This document shows, piece by piece, positions 26,444 through 34,145 of a DNA stretch of 64,000 nt (within the stretch, counting starts at the first letter, position 1; every line of letters begins with the position of its first letter). Below the pieces are notes generated by a model, which worked only from the letters and a program-made list of their open reading frames with translations, was not told the DNA's origin and did not search any database. Source of the stretch: Anaerolineae bacterium (lineage in GTDB: Bacteria; Chloroflexota; Anaerolineae; DRVO01). The position numbers and the translations under genes are program-made. The DNA lies in NCBI GenBank assembly GCA_013178015.1, contig JABLXR010000017.1:1-64000 (forward strand), written 5' to 3'.

Positions 26444-26582
26444 CCCGAGGAGTTCGCGCGCCCACGCGCGAAGGGGCGCTGGCGAGAGACGCCTTCGTCC
26501 GAGCGCCGCCGCGCCTGGGGGCGCGGACTCCTCGAGGGGAAGAGCCAGCAGCCCCCGAGGAGTGCGCGCGCCCACGCACGAA
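26444..26582. repeat. Mosaic REP-like repeat cluster A
   Basis: Three palindrome-rich units stand in alternating orientation: 26444-26472 (reverse), 26511-26540 (forward) and 26552-26582 (reverse). Outer units are subtype 1, with GCGCGTGGGCGCGCGAACTC in the reverse complement of the first; the middle unit is subtype 2 with GCGCCTGGGGGCGCGGACTC. All share CTCCTCG. Cluster B at 47.4 kb has the same order of subtypes reversed. Weaker traces of the unit continue to about 26640. Confidence 0.75.
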
Positions 26583-26695
26583 GCGACCTCGGGGCTTCCG
26601 TGGGCAGACGCGCGGCGACAGCGCGAACTCCCAGGCGACGCGGCGAACCTTCGCTACCTGCCGAAGTTGTCACGACCGGCCCCCTGGGCTAATCT

Positions 26696-26739
26696 CCACC
26701 CCAGCCCGGGCCCGACCTCCGCCACCCCAGCCCGGGCCC
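26696..26739. repeat. 18-bp direct repeat before dehydrogenase gene
   Basis: CCACCCCAGCCCGGGCCC occurs at 26696-26713 and again at 26722-26739, 26 bases apart. Each copy contains the palindrome GCCCGGGC. Located 18 bases before the start of the Gfo/Idh/MocA gene it could be a pair of operator sites; this is speculative. Confidence 0.5.
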
Positions 26740-26756
26740 ACCCGAGGGGAGGACAC

Positions 26757-28058
26757 ATGAGCCAGCCAGTCACCGCGGTAATCGTGGGCGCCGGCCATCG
26801 GGCGCTGACGTACGCCGCCTATTCCCGCCACCGGCCGGATGAACTCCAGATCGTCGGAGTCGCCGACCCTCTCGAGTACCGACGCCGTCAGGTCGCCGAC
26901 CTCTACGGGCTCCGGCCGGACCAGTGCTTCGAGACGGCCGAACAACTGGCCGCCCGGCCCAGGATGGCCGACGCCGTCATCAACGGCACCATGGATCACC
27001 AGCACGTGCCCACTTCCCTGCCCTTGCTGGAGGCTGGCTATGACATCCTGCTGGAGAAGCCTTTCGCCACCAACGAAGAAGAGATGTGGGACCTGGTGCG
27101 GACGGCGCGCCGGCATGGGCGTAAGGTGATGATCTGCCACGTGATGCGCTACGCCCCTTTCGCCACCGCTATGCGGCAGCGGGTGGCGCGGGGCGACATC
27201 GGCGAGATCATCAGCGTCCAGACGCTGGAGCACGTCAGCTACCACCACATGGTGGTGGGATACGTGCGGGGCAAGTGGAACCGTAAGGACGTGTGCGGCT
27301 CACCCATGCTCATGGCCAAGTGCTGCCACGACCTCGACTTCATCACCTGGATGAAGAGCGGCATCGCCCCCGTGCGGGTGAGCAGCTTCGGCAGCAACAT
27401 GCAGTTCCGCCCGGAGAAGGCCCCACCGGGAGCGGGCACCCGCTGCCTGGTGGACTGCCCCATCGAGGCCGACTGTCTCTACTCGGCCCGCAAGCACCAC
27501 ATAGACCACCCCCAGCGTTGGAGCTTCTACGTCTGGGCCGGGTTGGAGGAGATGGAAAACCCTACCATCGAGGACAAGATCCACTCCCTCAAGACAGACA
27601 ACCCCTTCGGCCGTTGCGTCTGGAAGTGCGACAACGATGTGGTAGACCACCAGTCGGTCATGATCGAGTTCGAGGACGGTTGCACCGCCACCCACAACAT
27701 GGTGGGCGGAGCCTCCAAGCCCATGCGGGCCATGCACCTGGTAGGCACCATCGGCGAACTGCAGGGCGTTCTCCACGACAGCCGTTTCGTCGTCCGGCAT
27801 ATTGACCCCCGCCCCGGGCACGAGTACTCCGAGGAAGTGGTCGAGGTGGATGTGAAAGGCGACATGGACGGCGCCTTTGGCGGGCACGCCGGGGGCGACG
27901 CCCGCCTGGCGGCGGACTTCATCCGGTTCGTCCGGGGCGAGACGCCCTCCATCTCCTGCACCAGCCTCGAGGACTCCATCCGCGGCCACCTGATCGGCTT
28001 CCGCGCCGACGTGGCCATGGAGGAGGGCCGCGTGGTTGACATACCCACCACCTGGTGA
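26757..28058 (+). CDS. Gfo/Idh/MocA-family oxidoreductase
   Basis: A 433-residue NAD(P)-dependent dehydrogenase. ATG 26757 follows GGGGAGGA by about 6 bases; the longer upstream frame is repeat DNA. The Rossmann motif VIVGAGHRALTYA is at 9-21 and the family motif EKPFATN at about 101-107. The C-terminal half contains a Cys-rich loop (CLVDCPIEADC near 230-240) with a CHD pair (KCCHDLD near 188), which distinguishes it from the second family member at 38998-39990 and suggests a bound metal. The substrate is presumably a sugar or inositol-type compound. It stands alone, flanked by repeat DNA and an opposing membrane protein gene. Confidence 0.87.
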   Translation: MSQPVTAVIVGAGHRALTYAAYSRHRPDELQIVGVADPLEYRRRQVADLYGLRPDQCFETAEQLAARPRMADAVINGTMDHQHVPTSLPLLEAGYDILLEKPFATNEEEMWDLVRTARRHGRKVMICHVMRYAPFATAMRQRVARGDIGEIISVQTLEHVSYHHMVVGYVRGKWNRKDVCGSPMLMAKCCHDLDFITWMKSGIAPVRVSSFGSNMQFRPEKAPPGAGTRCLVDCPIEADCLYSARKHHIDHPQRWSFYVWAGLEEMENPTIEDKIHSLKTDNPFGRCVWKCDNDVVDHQSVMIEFEDGCTATHNMVGGASKPMRAMHLVGTIGELQGVLHDSRFVVRHIDPRPGHEYSEEVVEVDVKGDMDGAFGGHAGGDARLAADFIRFVRGETPSISCTSLEDSIRGHLIGFRADVAMEEGRVVDIPTTW

Positions 28059-28120
28059 TCCGCACTTCCCGAGGGGCGATCTTCTCGGGCGCCGTGGGCC
28101 CCGAATGCGGTCAGCCCCCG

Positions 28121-28990
28121 TCAGGCGCCCGCGTCCGGGTTGGCCCGGGACCCGCGTCGGGCGGCGTACACCTGAGTGAACTCCGCCCCGAAGAAGAGAA
28201 TCTGAGCGGAGTAGTAGATCCACAGCAGCAGAATGATCAAGGAGCCTGCCGCCCCGAAAGCCGAAGCTACGCTTGCCCGGCCCAGGTAGAGCCCGATGAG
28301 ATACTGGCCTACGATGAAGAGCAGGGCGGTGAAGGCCGCTCCCACCCAGACGTCGCCCCAGGCAACCTCAGCATCAGGGACCAGTTTATACAGCAGGGCG
28401 AACAGCAGCGTCACCAGCCCGAAGGAGAGCACCAGGCTGCCTATCTGCCAGATGGCCTCGGCCCCGGGGACCAGGTTCTGCAATCGGGCCGTCAGCAGCG
28501 AGAGCGCCGCGCTGGCCACCAGAGTGAGCAGCAGCAGAGAGCCGGCCCCCAGGACCAGGGCAAAGGCGAAGAGCCGCTGCTTGATCACACCTACGATCCC
28601 ACCTCTTCGCGGCTGCGCCACGCCCCACATGTGGTTAAGGGCCTGCCGCAGTTGCTGAAACACTCCGGCCGCGCCCAGCAGGAGCGTCGCCAGGGCAATG
28701 GCGGAGGCGATGAGGCCGGAGGCGCCTCTGAGCGCATCGGAGCGCTCCACCATCGTCTCCACTAGGCCGGCAGCCTCCGATCCGATTACCTCTCGGGCCT
28801 GAGCCAGCAGCCGGTCCTGTACCGACTCCCTGCCCAGGAAGATACCCGCGATAGCGATGGCAATGACGAGCAGGGGCGCGAGCGAGAAGGCTGTGTAGTA
28901 GGACATCGCCGCTGCCCTCATCGAGGCGTTGTCCTCACTCCACTCGCGGTAGGTGTCCTTCAGCAGCGAGAACAGCGACTTGGCATTCAT
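28121..28990 (-). CDS. YihY/BrkB-family membrane protein
   Basis: A 289-residue integral membrane protein with six hydrophobic segments. The N-terminus (EDNASMRAAAMSYYTAFSLAPLLVIAIAIAG) and the later GAAFTALLFIVGQYLIGLYLGRA and SLIILLLWIYYSAQILFFGAEFTQ are YihY/BrkB signatures. The family was once annotated as ribonuclease BN but is now seen as a membrane protein of uncertain role. GGAG lies 7 bases before ATG 28990. It is convergent with the dehydrogenase at 26757-28058. Confidence 0.88.
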   Translation of the reverse strand: MNAKSLFSLLKDTYREWSEDNASMRAAAMSYYTAFSLAPLLVIAIAIAGIFLGRESVQDRLLAQAREVIGSEAAGLVETMVERSDALRGASGLIASAIALATLLLGAAGVFQQLRQALNHMWGVAQPRRGGIVGVIKQRLFAFALVLGAGSLLLLTLVASAALSLLTARLQNLVPGAEAIWQIGSLVLSFGLVTLLFALLYKLVPDAEVAWGDVWVGAAFTALLFIVGQYLIGLYLGRASVASAFGAAGSLIILLLWIYYSAQILFFGAEFTQVYAARRGSRANPDAGA

Positions 28991-29264
28991 GCCCTAACTC
29001 CATGCCTAACAAGACGATCATCCGATCCGACAACGTTCATGCGCGCCCGGTACCCGCGAGCGCCTTCCGCTCAAGTTAGTGGAGGAGGCCGCTCTCTACA
29101 AGCCAGAGGGCAAGCGCGGGCCCTGCCCCTGGAACAGACAGGGTCGCCATAGGGGTGAGAGCGCTAGGGCACCGCTCTGCTGTGGCGCTAGTCCCTGCCC
29201 TCCGGCCGTACCCATCGCCAGGAGAGCTCCGGGGTCCTGCTCCCACAAGCACGGTGCGGCAGGG

Positions 29265-30281
29265 TCAATCGTCGGCAGGACCGTCGCTCTCGATGATGGC
29301 ACCGGGGGCGATCTGTAGGTGATAGGTGGCGCTGGCCCCGGCCTGGAGCATTGCCTTCTCCAAGTGGGCCATGTCTGGGTAAGGCCAGAGTATAATGATG
29401 GTACCCCCATCGCCGGCGCCGGCCAGCTTGGCCGCTGGGGCACCGGCGTCCAGCGCGGCCGAGATCAAGGCCTCGTTCGCCTCGCCCGAACCTCCCAGCT
29501 GGCGCTGGATGGCGTGGTTCTCGTTCATGAGCCGGGCCAGCGAGTCCCAGTCCTGCAGCAGCAGGGCCTTCTTCCCCGCCCGGGCCAGCTCGGTGATCCG
29601 CTCGTAGCCGGAGCGCACCTCGGGGTCGCCCTCCAGCCAGCGCTCGCGCAGAGGTTTGTGCACCCGGTTGGACGAATGGTGCACTCCGGTGAAGGCCAGC
29701 AAGAAGGGAAGCGCGGGCACGTAGCTGGAAAGGGGCTCCACCGTGGCGAAGAGCTCAGCCTCGGTCTCGCGGTAGAACTGCTTGCCGCGGAAGTCCATAT
29801 AGTTGAGCCCACCGAAGGTGCACATGTAGGCGTCCTGGTAGCCTCCCACGATCTTCAGGTGGTTAAGCTCGATGTAGCGGGCCATCTCCGCCAACTGATA
29901 GTATCCCCGGGGCTGCCCCTCCCAAGTGAGGATGGCGTGCAGCATGGCCACCAGTAGAGCGGTAGAGCTGGACATCCCGCTCCCTACCGGGAGTTCGCTG
30001 CGGTACTCCACCCGGCAGCGCAGCCGGGGCAGGCGGAGGTAGTCCATGATGGCGCGGGGGATGTCGAAGTAGTCTCCCTGGGGCCGCAAGTCCTCCCGCC
30101 GAGCCAATACGCACTCTTGCTCGTTGGTGCAGAATACCGGGGCGTCGGCCGGGGTGACAGTGACCCAGGCCCGCATACCTACCGAGCAGGAGAGCACCGA
30201 GCCCCCGTACATGTCCGTCGGGTTCCCGATGATGCCCGCCCGGCCGGGCGCCGAGCAAACCAGCTTGCGCCTAGAGCTCAT
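29265..30281 (-). CDS. GHMP-family sugar kinase
   Basis: A 338-residue GHMP kinase. The ATP-binding motif PVGSGMSSSTALL is near residues 95-107 and the C-terminal KLAGAGDGGT motif is near 284. I start at ATG 30281, since the upstream part of the open frame lies inside galU and the family N-terminus (KLVCSAPGRAGIIGNPTD) begins right here. Its start overlaps the end of galU by 11 bases. This pairing suggests that a free sugar (for example glucuronate, galactose or a heptose) is phosphorylated at C1 and then turned into a UDP-sugar by the downstream-acting GalU. The exact sugar is not determined. Confidence 0.85.
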   Translation of the reverse strand: MSSRRKLVCSAPGRAGIIGNPTDMYGGSVLSCSVGMRAWVTVTPADAPVFCTNEQECVLARREDLRPQGDYFDIPRAIMDYLRLPRLRCRVEYRSELPVGSGMSSSTALLVAMLHAILTWEGQPRGYYQLAEMARYIELNHLKIVGGYQDAYMCTFGGLNYMDFRGKQFYRETEAELFATVEPLSSYVPALPFLLAFTGVHHSSNRVHKPLRERWLEGDPEVRSGYERITELARAGKKALLLQDWDSLARLMNENHAIQRQLGGSGEANEALISAALDAGAPAAKLAGAGDGGTIIILWPYPDMAHLEKAMLQAGASATYHLQIAPGAIIESDGPADD

Positions 30282-31173
30282 AGGCCTTGGCCTTGATGTA
30301 CTGACGGACCATGTAGCCGTAGCGCTCATCGGCCAGGGCGAAATCTATGAAGGTGCGGAAGTAGCTCTCGAAGTTGCCGACATCGTAGCGGCGATGCTCC
30401 GGCGGCAGCAACCAGGCGTAGACAGGCAGCCCCATCTGCACCAGGAGGCGTATCCCGTCCGTCAGCTGGATCTCGCCCCGGCGATCGGGCAGTACCCTGG
30501 GCAGCACCTCGAAGATCGCCGGGCTGAAGACGTAACGAGCCGCCACAGCTAGGTTACTGGGGGCTGTGCCTCGGGGCGGCTTCTCCACGATGTCGTCCAT
30601 GAGTACGGGCTCAGACACCGGGACGTCGGCCACCTTGGGGCTAACGATGCCATAGCGGAAGGTCTCTTCCGCAGGTACCTCCTCCACCGCCACGACAGCG
30701 GCTGCCTTAAGGTCGCGATGCGCCTGCATCATGTCCCGCAGGGGCCCAGATGGGTTGTCGCCGGCGATGAGAGAGTCGCCCAGGGCGACGACGCAGTTCT
30801 CGCCATCGGCGAACTCCGCTCCCAGGGCGATGGCGTCGCCCAGGCCTCGGGGGCTGCTCTGGCTGGTGTAGAAGAAGCGGGAGCGGGTCTGCATGTTCGT
30901 CAGTTCGGCCAGGAGCGGCTCGTTGCCAGCCTGCTCCAGAGTGGAAAGAAGGAAAGGATCAGGATCGAAGTGGTCCTCGATGGCCCGCTTGCGCCGCCCG
31001 GTGATGATGAGGATCTGGTCCAGCCCCGCGCCCTGGAGCTCCTCCACCACGTACTGCACAACCGGCTTGCGCGCCACGGGCAGCATCTCCTTGGGCTGCG
31101 ACTTCGTGGCGGGCAACATACGAGTACCCAGACCGGCGGCTGGCACAATGGCTTTGGCGATCCGCTGGCTCAT
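30271..31173 (-). CDS. galU: UTP-glucose-1-phosphate uridylyltransferase GalU
   Basis: A 300-residue nucleotidyltransferase with the family start AKAIVPAAGLGTRMLPATKSQPKEMLPVARKPV, including the G-x-G-x-R motif and the Lys that contacts the phosphates. VALGDSLI near 110 and the C-terminal AWLLPPEHRRYDVGNFESYFRTFIDFAL are typical of GalU. It makes UDP-glucose for cell envelope glycans. GAGAGGTGAG precedes ATG 31173. It overlaps a GHMP kinase, and its 5' side is the repeat-rich divergent region. Confidence 0.93.
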   Translation of the reverse strand: MSQRIAKAIVPAAGLGTRMLPATKSQPKEMLPVARKPVVQYVVEELQGAGLDQILIITGRRKRAIEDHFDPDPFLLSTLEQAGNEPLLAELTNMQTRSRFFYTSQSSPRGLGDAIALGAEFADGENCVVALGDSLIAGDNPSGPLRDMMQAHRDLKAAAVVAVEEVPAEETFRYGIVSPKVADVPVSEPVLMDDIVEKPPRGTAPSNLAVAARYVFSPAIFEVLPRVLPDRRGEIQLTDGIRLLVQMGLPVYAWLLPPEHRRYDVGNFESYFRTFIDFALADERYGYMVRQYIKAKAYEL

Positions 31174-31282
31174 GACTCACCTCTCACAGTGCATTGGCGC
31201 GCTCCCGTGAATCTTATGGCATCGCGGCGCCTGCGCAAGGAAGGAGGCAGGAGGGAAGGAGGGAAGGAGTAAAGGAGTAGAG

Positions 31283-31479
31283 GAGTGGAGGAGACAGGAG
31301 GGAAGAAGAACCTCGCCCCCGACTCCTACGCGGAGAGGGGAGGTCCGCTCCCCTTCCTGCACAGGGAACGCAGGAGGGAAGGAATAAAGGAGTGGAGGAG
31401 ACAGGAGGGAGGGAGGACCTCACCTCCGGCCTCTCTCCTACGCGGAGAGGGGAGGTCCGCTCCCCTCCCTGCACAGGGA
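31283..31479. repeat. Direct repeat of about 85-90 bp
   Basis: Copy 1 spans 31283-31367 and copy 2 spans 31390-31479. Their 44-base cores (31324-31367 and 31436-31479) differ at one position and start TCCTACGCGGAGAGGGGAGG. Each core ends with CACAGGGA. Upstream of each core is GAGTGGAGGAGACAGGAGGG. The offset is 107 in the first part and 112 in the core. Confidence 0.8.
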
Positions 31480-31783
31480 GGGGACTGGGGGAGTCAGGTT
31501 AGCCCTGTAGGGCAGGAAGCCTGCGCTCTGCGGGAACAAGTGGGCACACATGGCAATGATTATGCCCCCTACACCACCGGCGCCAGTCACGGCCGCAGGC
31601 CCTCAGCGGGCACCTTCAGCCGGCCGCGATCCTCCCCTCCTTGCGCCTCCCTCGTCCCCGCTCATGGCCCCAGCCTCAGTCGCGCAACTCGGCTCCAGCC
31701 CCTCCCACCTCCTCTCCTCCTGTCTCCTTCACTCCTTTACTCCTGTCTCCTCTCCTCCTGTCTCCTCTACTCCTCCCCTCCTA

Positions 31784-31792
31784 TGCTACAAT
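31784..31792 (+). promoter_or_regulatory. Extended -10 promoter of metallopeptidase gene
   Basis: TGCTACAAT is an extended -10 element (TGn then TACAAT at 31787-31792). Ten bases separate it from ATG 31802, so the transcript would start within a few bases of the start codon and be leaderless; no ribosome site is present. No -35 is seen, as expected for an extended -10. Confidence 0.5.
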
Positions 31793-31801
31793 AGCCGCAG
31801 C

Positions 31802-32170
31802 ATGGACATGGAGTCATTCCGCGAATTGGTGGCCGAAGCCCTGGACTCCCTGGACGAGGAGTTCCGCGAGCGGCTGGACAACGTGGCAGTGATGGTGGAG
31901 GACTGGCCCGACCGACGCACCATGAAGATGGCCGGCGTCCGTTCCCCCTATCACCTGCTCGGCTTCTATCACGGGGTACCCTTGTCCGGCCGGGGCACCA
32001 ACTATGGCCTGGTGACCCCGGACACTATAACCATCTACCGAGGGCCCATCGAGCGGCGCTGCCGCAACCGGCACGAGATGCGCGAAATCATCCGGCGGGT
32101 GGTGCAGCACGAGATCGCTCATCACTTCGGCATAGACGACGACCGCCTGCACCAGTTGGGGGCCTACTGA
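31802..32170 (+). CDS. Minimal zincin-like metallopeptidase
   Basis: A 122-residue protein of the short 'zinicin-like' metallopeptidase family (PF06262 type). The zinc motif HEIAHHFG is at 103-110 (His 103, Glu 104, His 107), followed by IDDDRL, where Asp 113 could be the third ligand. The preceding TDSYRGPIER-type segment (TITIYRGPIERRC, 76-87) is also family-typical. ATG 31802 is about 10 bases after the -10 element; a longer upstream frame is repeat DNA. It acts alone in this window, and its substrate is unknown. Length matches the family. Confidence 0.85.
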   Translation: MDMESFRELVAEALDSLDEEFRERLDNVAVMVEDWPDRRTMKMAGVRSPYHLLGFYHGVPLSGRGTNYGLVTPDTITIYRGPIERRCRNRHEMREIIRRVVQHEIAHHFGIDDDRLHQLGAY

Positions 32171-32190
32171 GCCGGCTTCGCTCCGCTCAG
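32167..32190. terminator. Shared terminator hairpin of convergent genes
   Basis: CTGAGC and GCTCAG pair across a 12-base loop, starting at the stop codon of the metallopeptidase gene and ending over the stop of the nitroreductase gene on the other strand. It would serve both converging transcripts. Six base pairs is modest. Confidence 0.4.
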
Positions 32191-32771
32191 CCGATTATGA
32201 TCTCCTCCAGCGACCGCTTGGGCACGTGGTGCACCGAGTCCTGGTCGCGCCAGTACTTGATGTCACCATCCGCACCCATGGGCTCTATGACCACCCTCTC
32301 CGCTGGCTTGCCCAGCGCCAGCACCAGCAGCACCTCGTACTGGGGCGGGATGCTCAGAGCCTGGCGCAGGGCCTCTCGCTTGACCGAACCGATGATGCAG
32401 CCCCCCAGCCCTTTCTCCGTCGCCCCCAGCATGATGGTCTGGGCCGCGATGCCGTGGTCGCAGCCGAAGTCATTCCTGATCTCCGTATCGCCCAGGATCA
32501 CGATATAGGCCGTGGGCCGCTCCCCCTGGGCAGGCCCGCCCCAGTCCCGCAGGAACCCCGCCCAACCCAGGCAGGGGAAGATGAGCTCGTTGCGCTCTCG
32601 GTCGGCCGACAAGATGTACTTCAGGGGCTGGCGGTTCGACGCCGAGGGCGCCAGGCGAGCCAGGTCCACCAGTTCCCTCAGGGTATCCAGGCTGACAGGC
32701 TCGCTTTCGTCGAAACGGCGGTAGCTCCTGCTCCTCGCCACTAGGTCACGCAACAGAGTCCTAGACTGCAC
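32187..32771 (-). CDS. Nitroreductase-family FMN protein
   Basis: A 194-residue nitroreductase-type flavoprotein. SYRRFDESEPVSLDTLRELVDLARLAPSASNRQP near residues 14-47 is the FMN-contacting N-terminal signature, and GLGGCIIGSV near 128 is the C-terminal one. GTG 32771 follows GGGAGG; an open frame reaching to 33062 is read-through into the neighbouring esterase gene. The family reduces nitro groups, quinones or dehydrogenates cofactors; the substrate here is unknown. It lies 16 bases after the esterase stop on the same strand, so the two are likely co-transcribed. Confidence 0.85.
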   Translation of the reverse strand: MQSRTLLRDLVARSRSYRRFDESEPVSLDTLRELVDLARLAPSASNRQPLKYILSADRERNELIFPCLGWAGFLRDWGGPAQGERPTAYIVILGDTEIRNDFGCDHGIAAQTIMLGATEKGLGGCIIGSVKREALRQALSIPPQYEVLLVLALGKPAERVVIEPMGADGDIKYWRDQDSVHHVPKRSLEEIIIG

Positions 32772-32787
32772 AGTCACCTCCCGATCG

Positions 32788-33459
32788 CTAATGGCGTTTG
32801 TGGGATAGGAACCAACGGTAGAGCTCGGGGTTGCTGTATGCCTCGTCCCAGGAGTTGTGGCCACACTCGGGGTACACCGTGAGCCGCACGTTGCCTCCCG
32901 CCGACTCCAGGTGTCGCACCATCTTCTCCGACTCGGCCAGAGGAACCACCTCGTCCCTGGCGCCGTGGAAGGCCCACACTGGCACCTCTCGCAATGCTGA
33001 TGCCCTGTCGGGGAACCCGAACTGGGGCAGCCCGCCCCCGCAGATAGGAGCCACCGCAGCAAACCGGTGAGGCGCCTTTGCCGCCAGGTGCCAGGCGCCG
33101 TAGCCGCCCATGCTCAGGCCCGTTAGGTACACCCGGTCCGGGTCCACAGCGTACTCCTGCAGGGCGTGGTCGAGCAGCGCCTCTAGGGCGTGCAGCTCCG
33201 CCGTCCACACCGAGTCCATCGGGCACTGAGGGGAGATGGCCACGAAGGGGAAGTCCGGGTTCTCCTCCACCAGCCTGGGGATGCCGTGCTCCTTCACCCG
33301 CTCCAAGTCGTCGCCTCGCTCGCCCATGCCGTGAAGGAAGAGGATCAGCGGCCAGCGCTCGCCCGGATCCGAGCCATAGCCGGGCGGGAGGTAGAGAAGG
33401 TAGCGAAGCCGCACTGGGAGCTCCACCACCGCGTCCAGCGTGCACTCCCTCTGCGTCAT
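32788..33459 (-). CDS. Alpha/beta-hydrolase, predicted esterase
   Basis: A 223-residue alpha/beta-hydrolase. The nucleophile is Ser 116 in GLSMGGYG, the acid Asp 169 in GARDEVVP, and the base His 201 in CGHNSWDEAY; LILFLHGMGERGDD at 38-51 forms the oxyanion region. It resembles carboxylesterases/phospholipases of the YpfH/feruloyl-esterase kind. No signal peptide is seen, so it is cytoplasmic. It sits between a helical protein gene and the nitroreductase gene, all on one strand. Confidence 0.87.
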   Translation of the reverse strand: MTQRECTLDAVVELPVRLRYLLYLPPGYGSDPGERWPLILFLHGMGERGDDLERVKEHGIPRLVEENPDFPFVAISPQCPMDSVWTAELHALEALLDHALQEYAVDPDRVYLTGLSMGGYGAWHLAAKAPHRFAAVAPICGGGLPQFGFPDRASALREVPVWAFHGARDEVVPLAESEKMVRHLESAGGNVRLTVYPECGHNSWDEAYSNPELYRWFLSHKRH

Positions 33460-33477
33460 AGACCTTACCCTCGCAAT

Positions 33478-33846
33478 CTAGTCCCTTCTGCTCATACGCT
33501 CCGTCAGGCGCTCCAGCTCATCATTCAGGCGGCGCAGCGCGGCTAGGATGTGGGGACGGGCCTCGTCGAGCGCCTGCTCCCCCGCCCTGCGTGCTGATTC
33601 CGCCGTTCGCTCCATCTGGGCCATCACCCGCTGGCCCTCGGGAGAGCTCACCCCCTCATCTATCGCCCGGCTCACGTCTTCGGCCATCCGCCGCAAGCCC
33701 TTCTCCAGCTCCTGCAAGCGGCGCCGGTTCTCCTCGCTCTCCGCTGCCGAGCGGATGGTGGCGGCCAGCGTTCTTCCCAACTCCTCGAACTGCTGCCCTA
33801 ACTCGCCCCAAACGTCCTTCTGCCCTTCACGCCCCTGGTCGCTCAT
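33478..33846 (-). CDS. Helical coiled-coil protein, paralogue of 24580-25188
   Basis: A 122-residue charged helical protein without signal or membrane segment. It matches residues about 20-125 of the protein at 24580-25188 with shared ESEENRR, ALDE-RP and ALRRLNDEL stretches. GGAGGTG lies 6 bases before ATG 33846. It is probably the minimal form of the family. The genes after it on the same strand are an esterase and a nitroreductase. Role unknown; repeated presence of two copies in one region suggests the family matters to this organism. Confidence 0.7.
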   Translation of the reverse strand: MSDQGREGQKDVWGELGQQFEELGRTLAATIRSAAESEENRRRLQELEKGLRRMAEDVSRAIDEGVSSPEGQRVMAQMERTAESARRAGEQALDEARPHILAALRRLNDELERLTERMSRRD

Positions 33847-34090
33847 TCAGACACCTCCATTCCCAACTCATGCCGGCCGCAGACTGTGTCCATAGTCCTC
33901 TGGAAAGCCGAAGGCAGCCCACCGAGTCCGCACGCCCTCGCCCGAGCGTACTGCTCTAGACGGACCGCTCATCCAACGCCGCCGCGCCTGGCAGGCTCCT
34001 CATAGAGACAGAGGCGCCACACCGCTCGCCCTGGCCTAGTTTGTACCAGAATCCGGCTGTAGCCGTAAAGCCAAGCCCGGGCACAACTAC

Positions 34091-34125
34091 AGAGCGGGTG
34101 GCACCCTGCAGATGCCACCCGCTCT
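34091..34125 (-). terminator. Strong hairpin after NADH dehydrogenase gene
   Basis: AGAGCGGGTGGCA pairs with TGCCACCCGCTCT without mismatch around a 9-base loop, 21 bases after the dehydrogenase stop. On the gene's strand it is followed by a weakly T-rich GTAGTTGTG. This is a good intrinsic terminator. Confidence 0.65.
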
Positions 34126-34145
34126 CCTGTCCTCCGCCGTGCCGG

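Larger units (their letters stand above)
26205..26756. other. Intergenic region with REP-like cluster
   Basis: No gene is supported here. The centre (26444-26582) is the repeat cluster described separately, and 26696-26739 is a short tandem repeat. Several open frames of 80-96 codons are present only because the repeats are GC-rich. GGGGAGGA at 26747 serves the dehydrogenase at 26757. Confidence 0.55.
31174..31801. other. Divergent intergenic region with repeats and purine tracts
   Basis: A 628-bp gap between galU and the metallopeptidase. It holds a direct repeat (31283-31367 and 31390-31479), a purine-rich strand at 31240-31310 and 31370-31420, and a pyrimidine-rich strand at 31700-31783 that can pair with the purine parts. 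No gene is supported; the open frames here are Pro/Ser/Arg-rich repeat read-through. The only promoter signal I trust is the one before 31802. Confidence 0.6.

Noticed and set aside
26444-26582. CRISPR array, suggested by spaced repeats
   Set aside because: Units alternate in orientation, vary in sequence and spacing and are palindromic; no cas genes are present.
25884-26756. N-terminal extension of the dehydrogenase frame
   Set aside because: It crosses the toroid protein and repeat DNA; the Rossmann start and ribosome site fix the start at 26757.
29079-29318. 79-codon frame before the GHMP kinase
   Set aside because: Cys/Pro/Arg-rich without ribosome site, and it overlaps the end of the kinase on the other strand.
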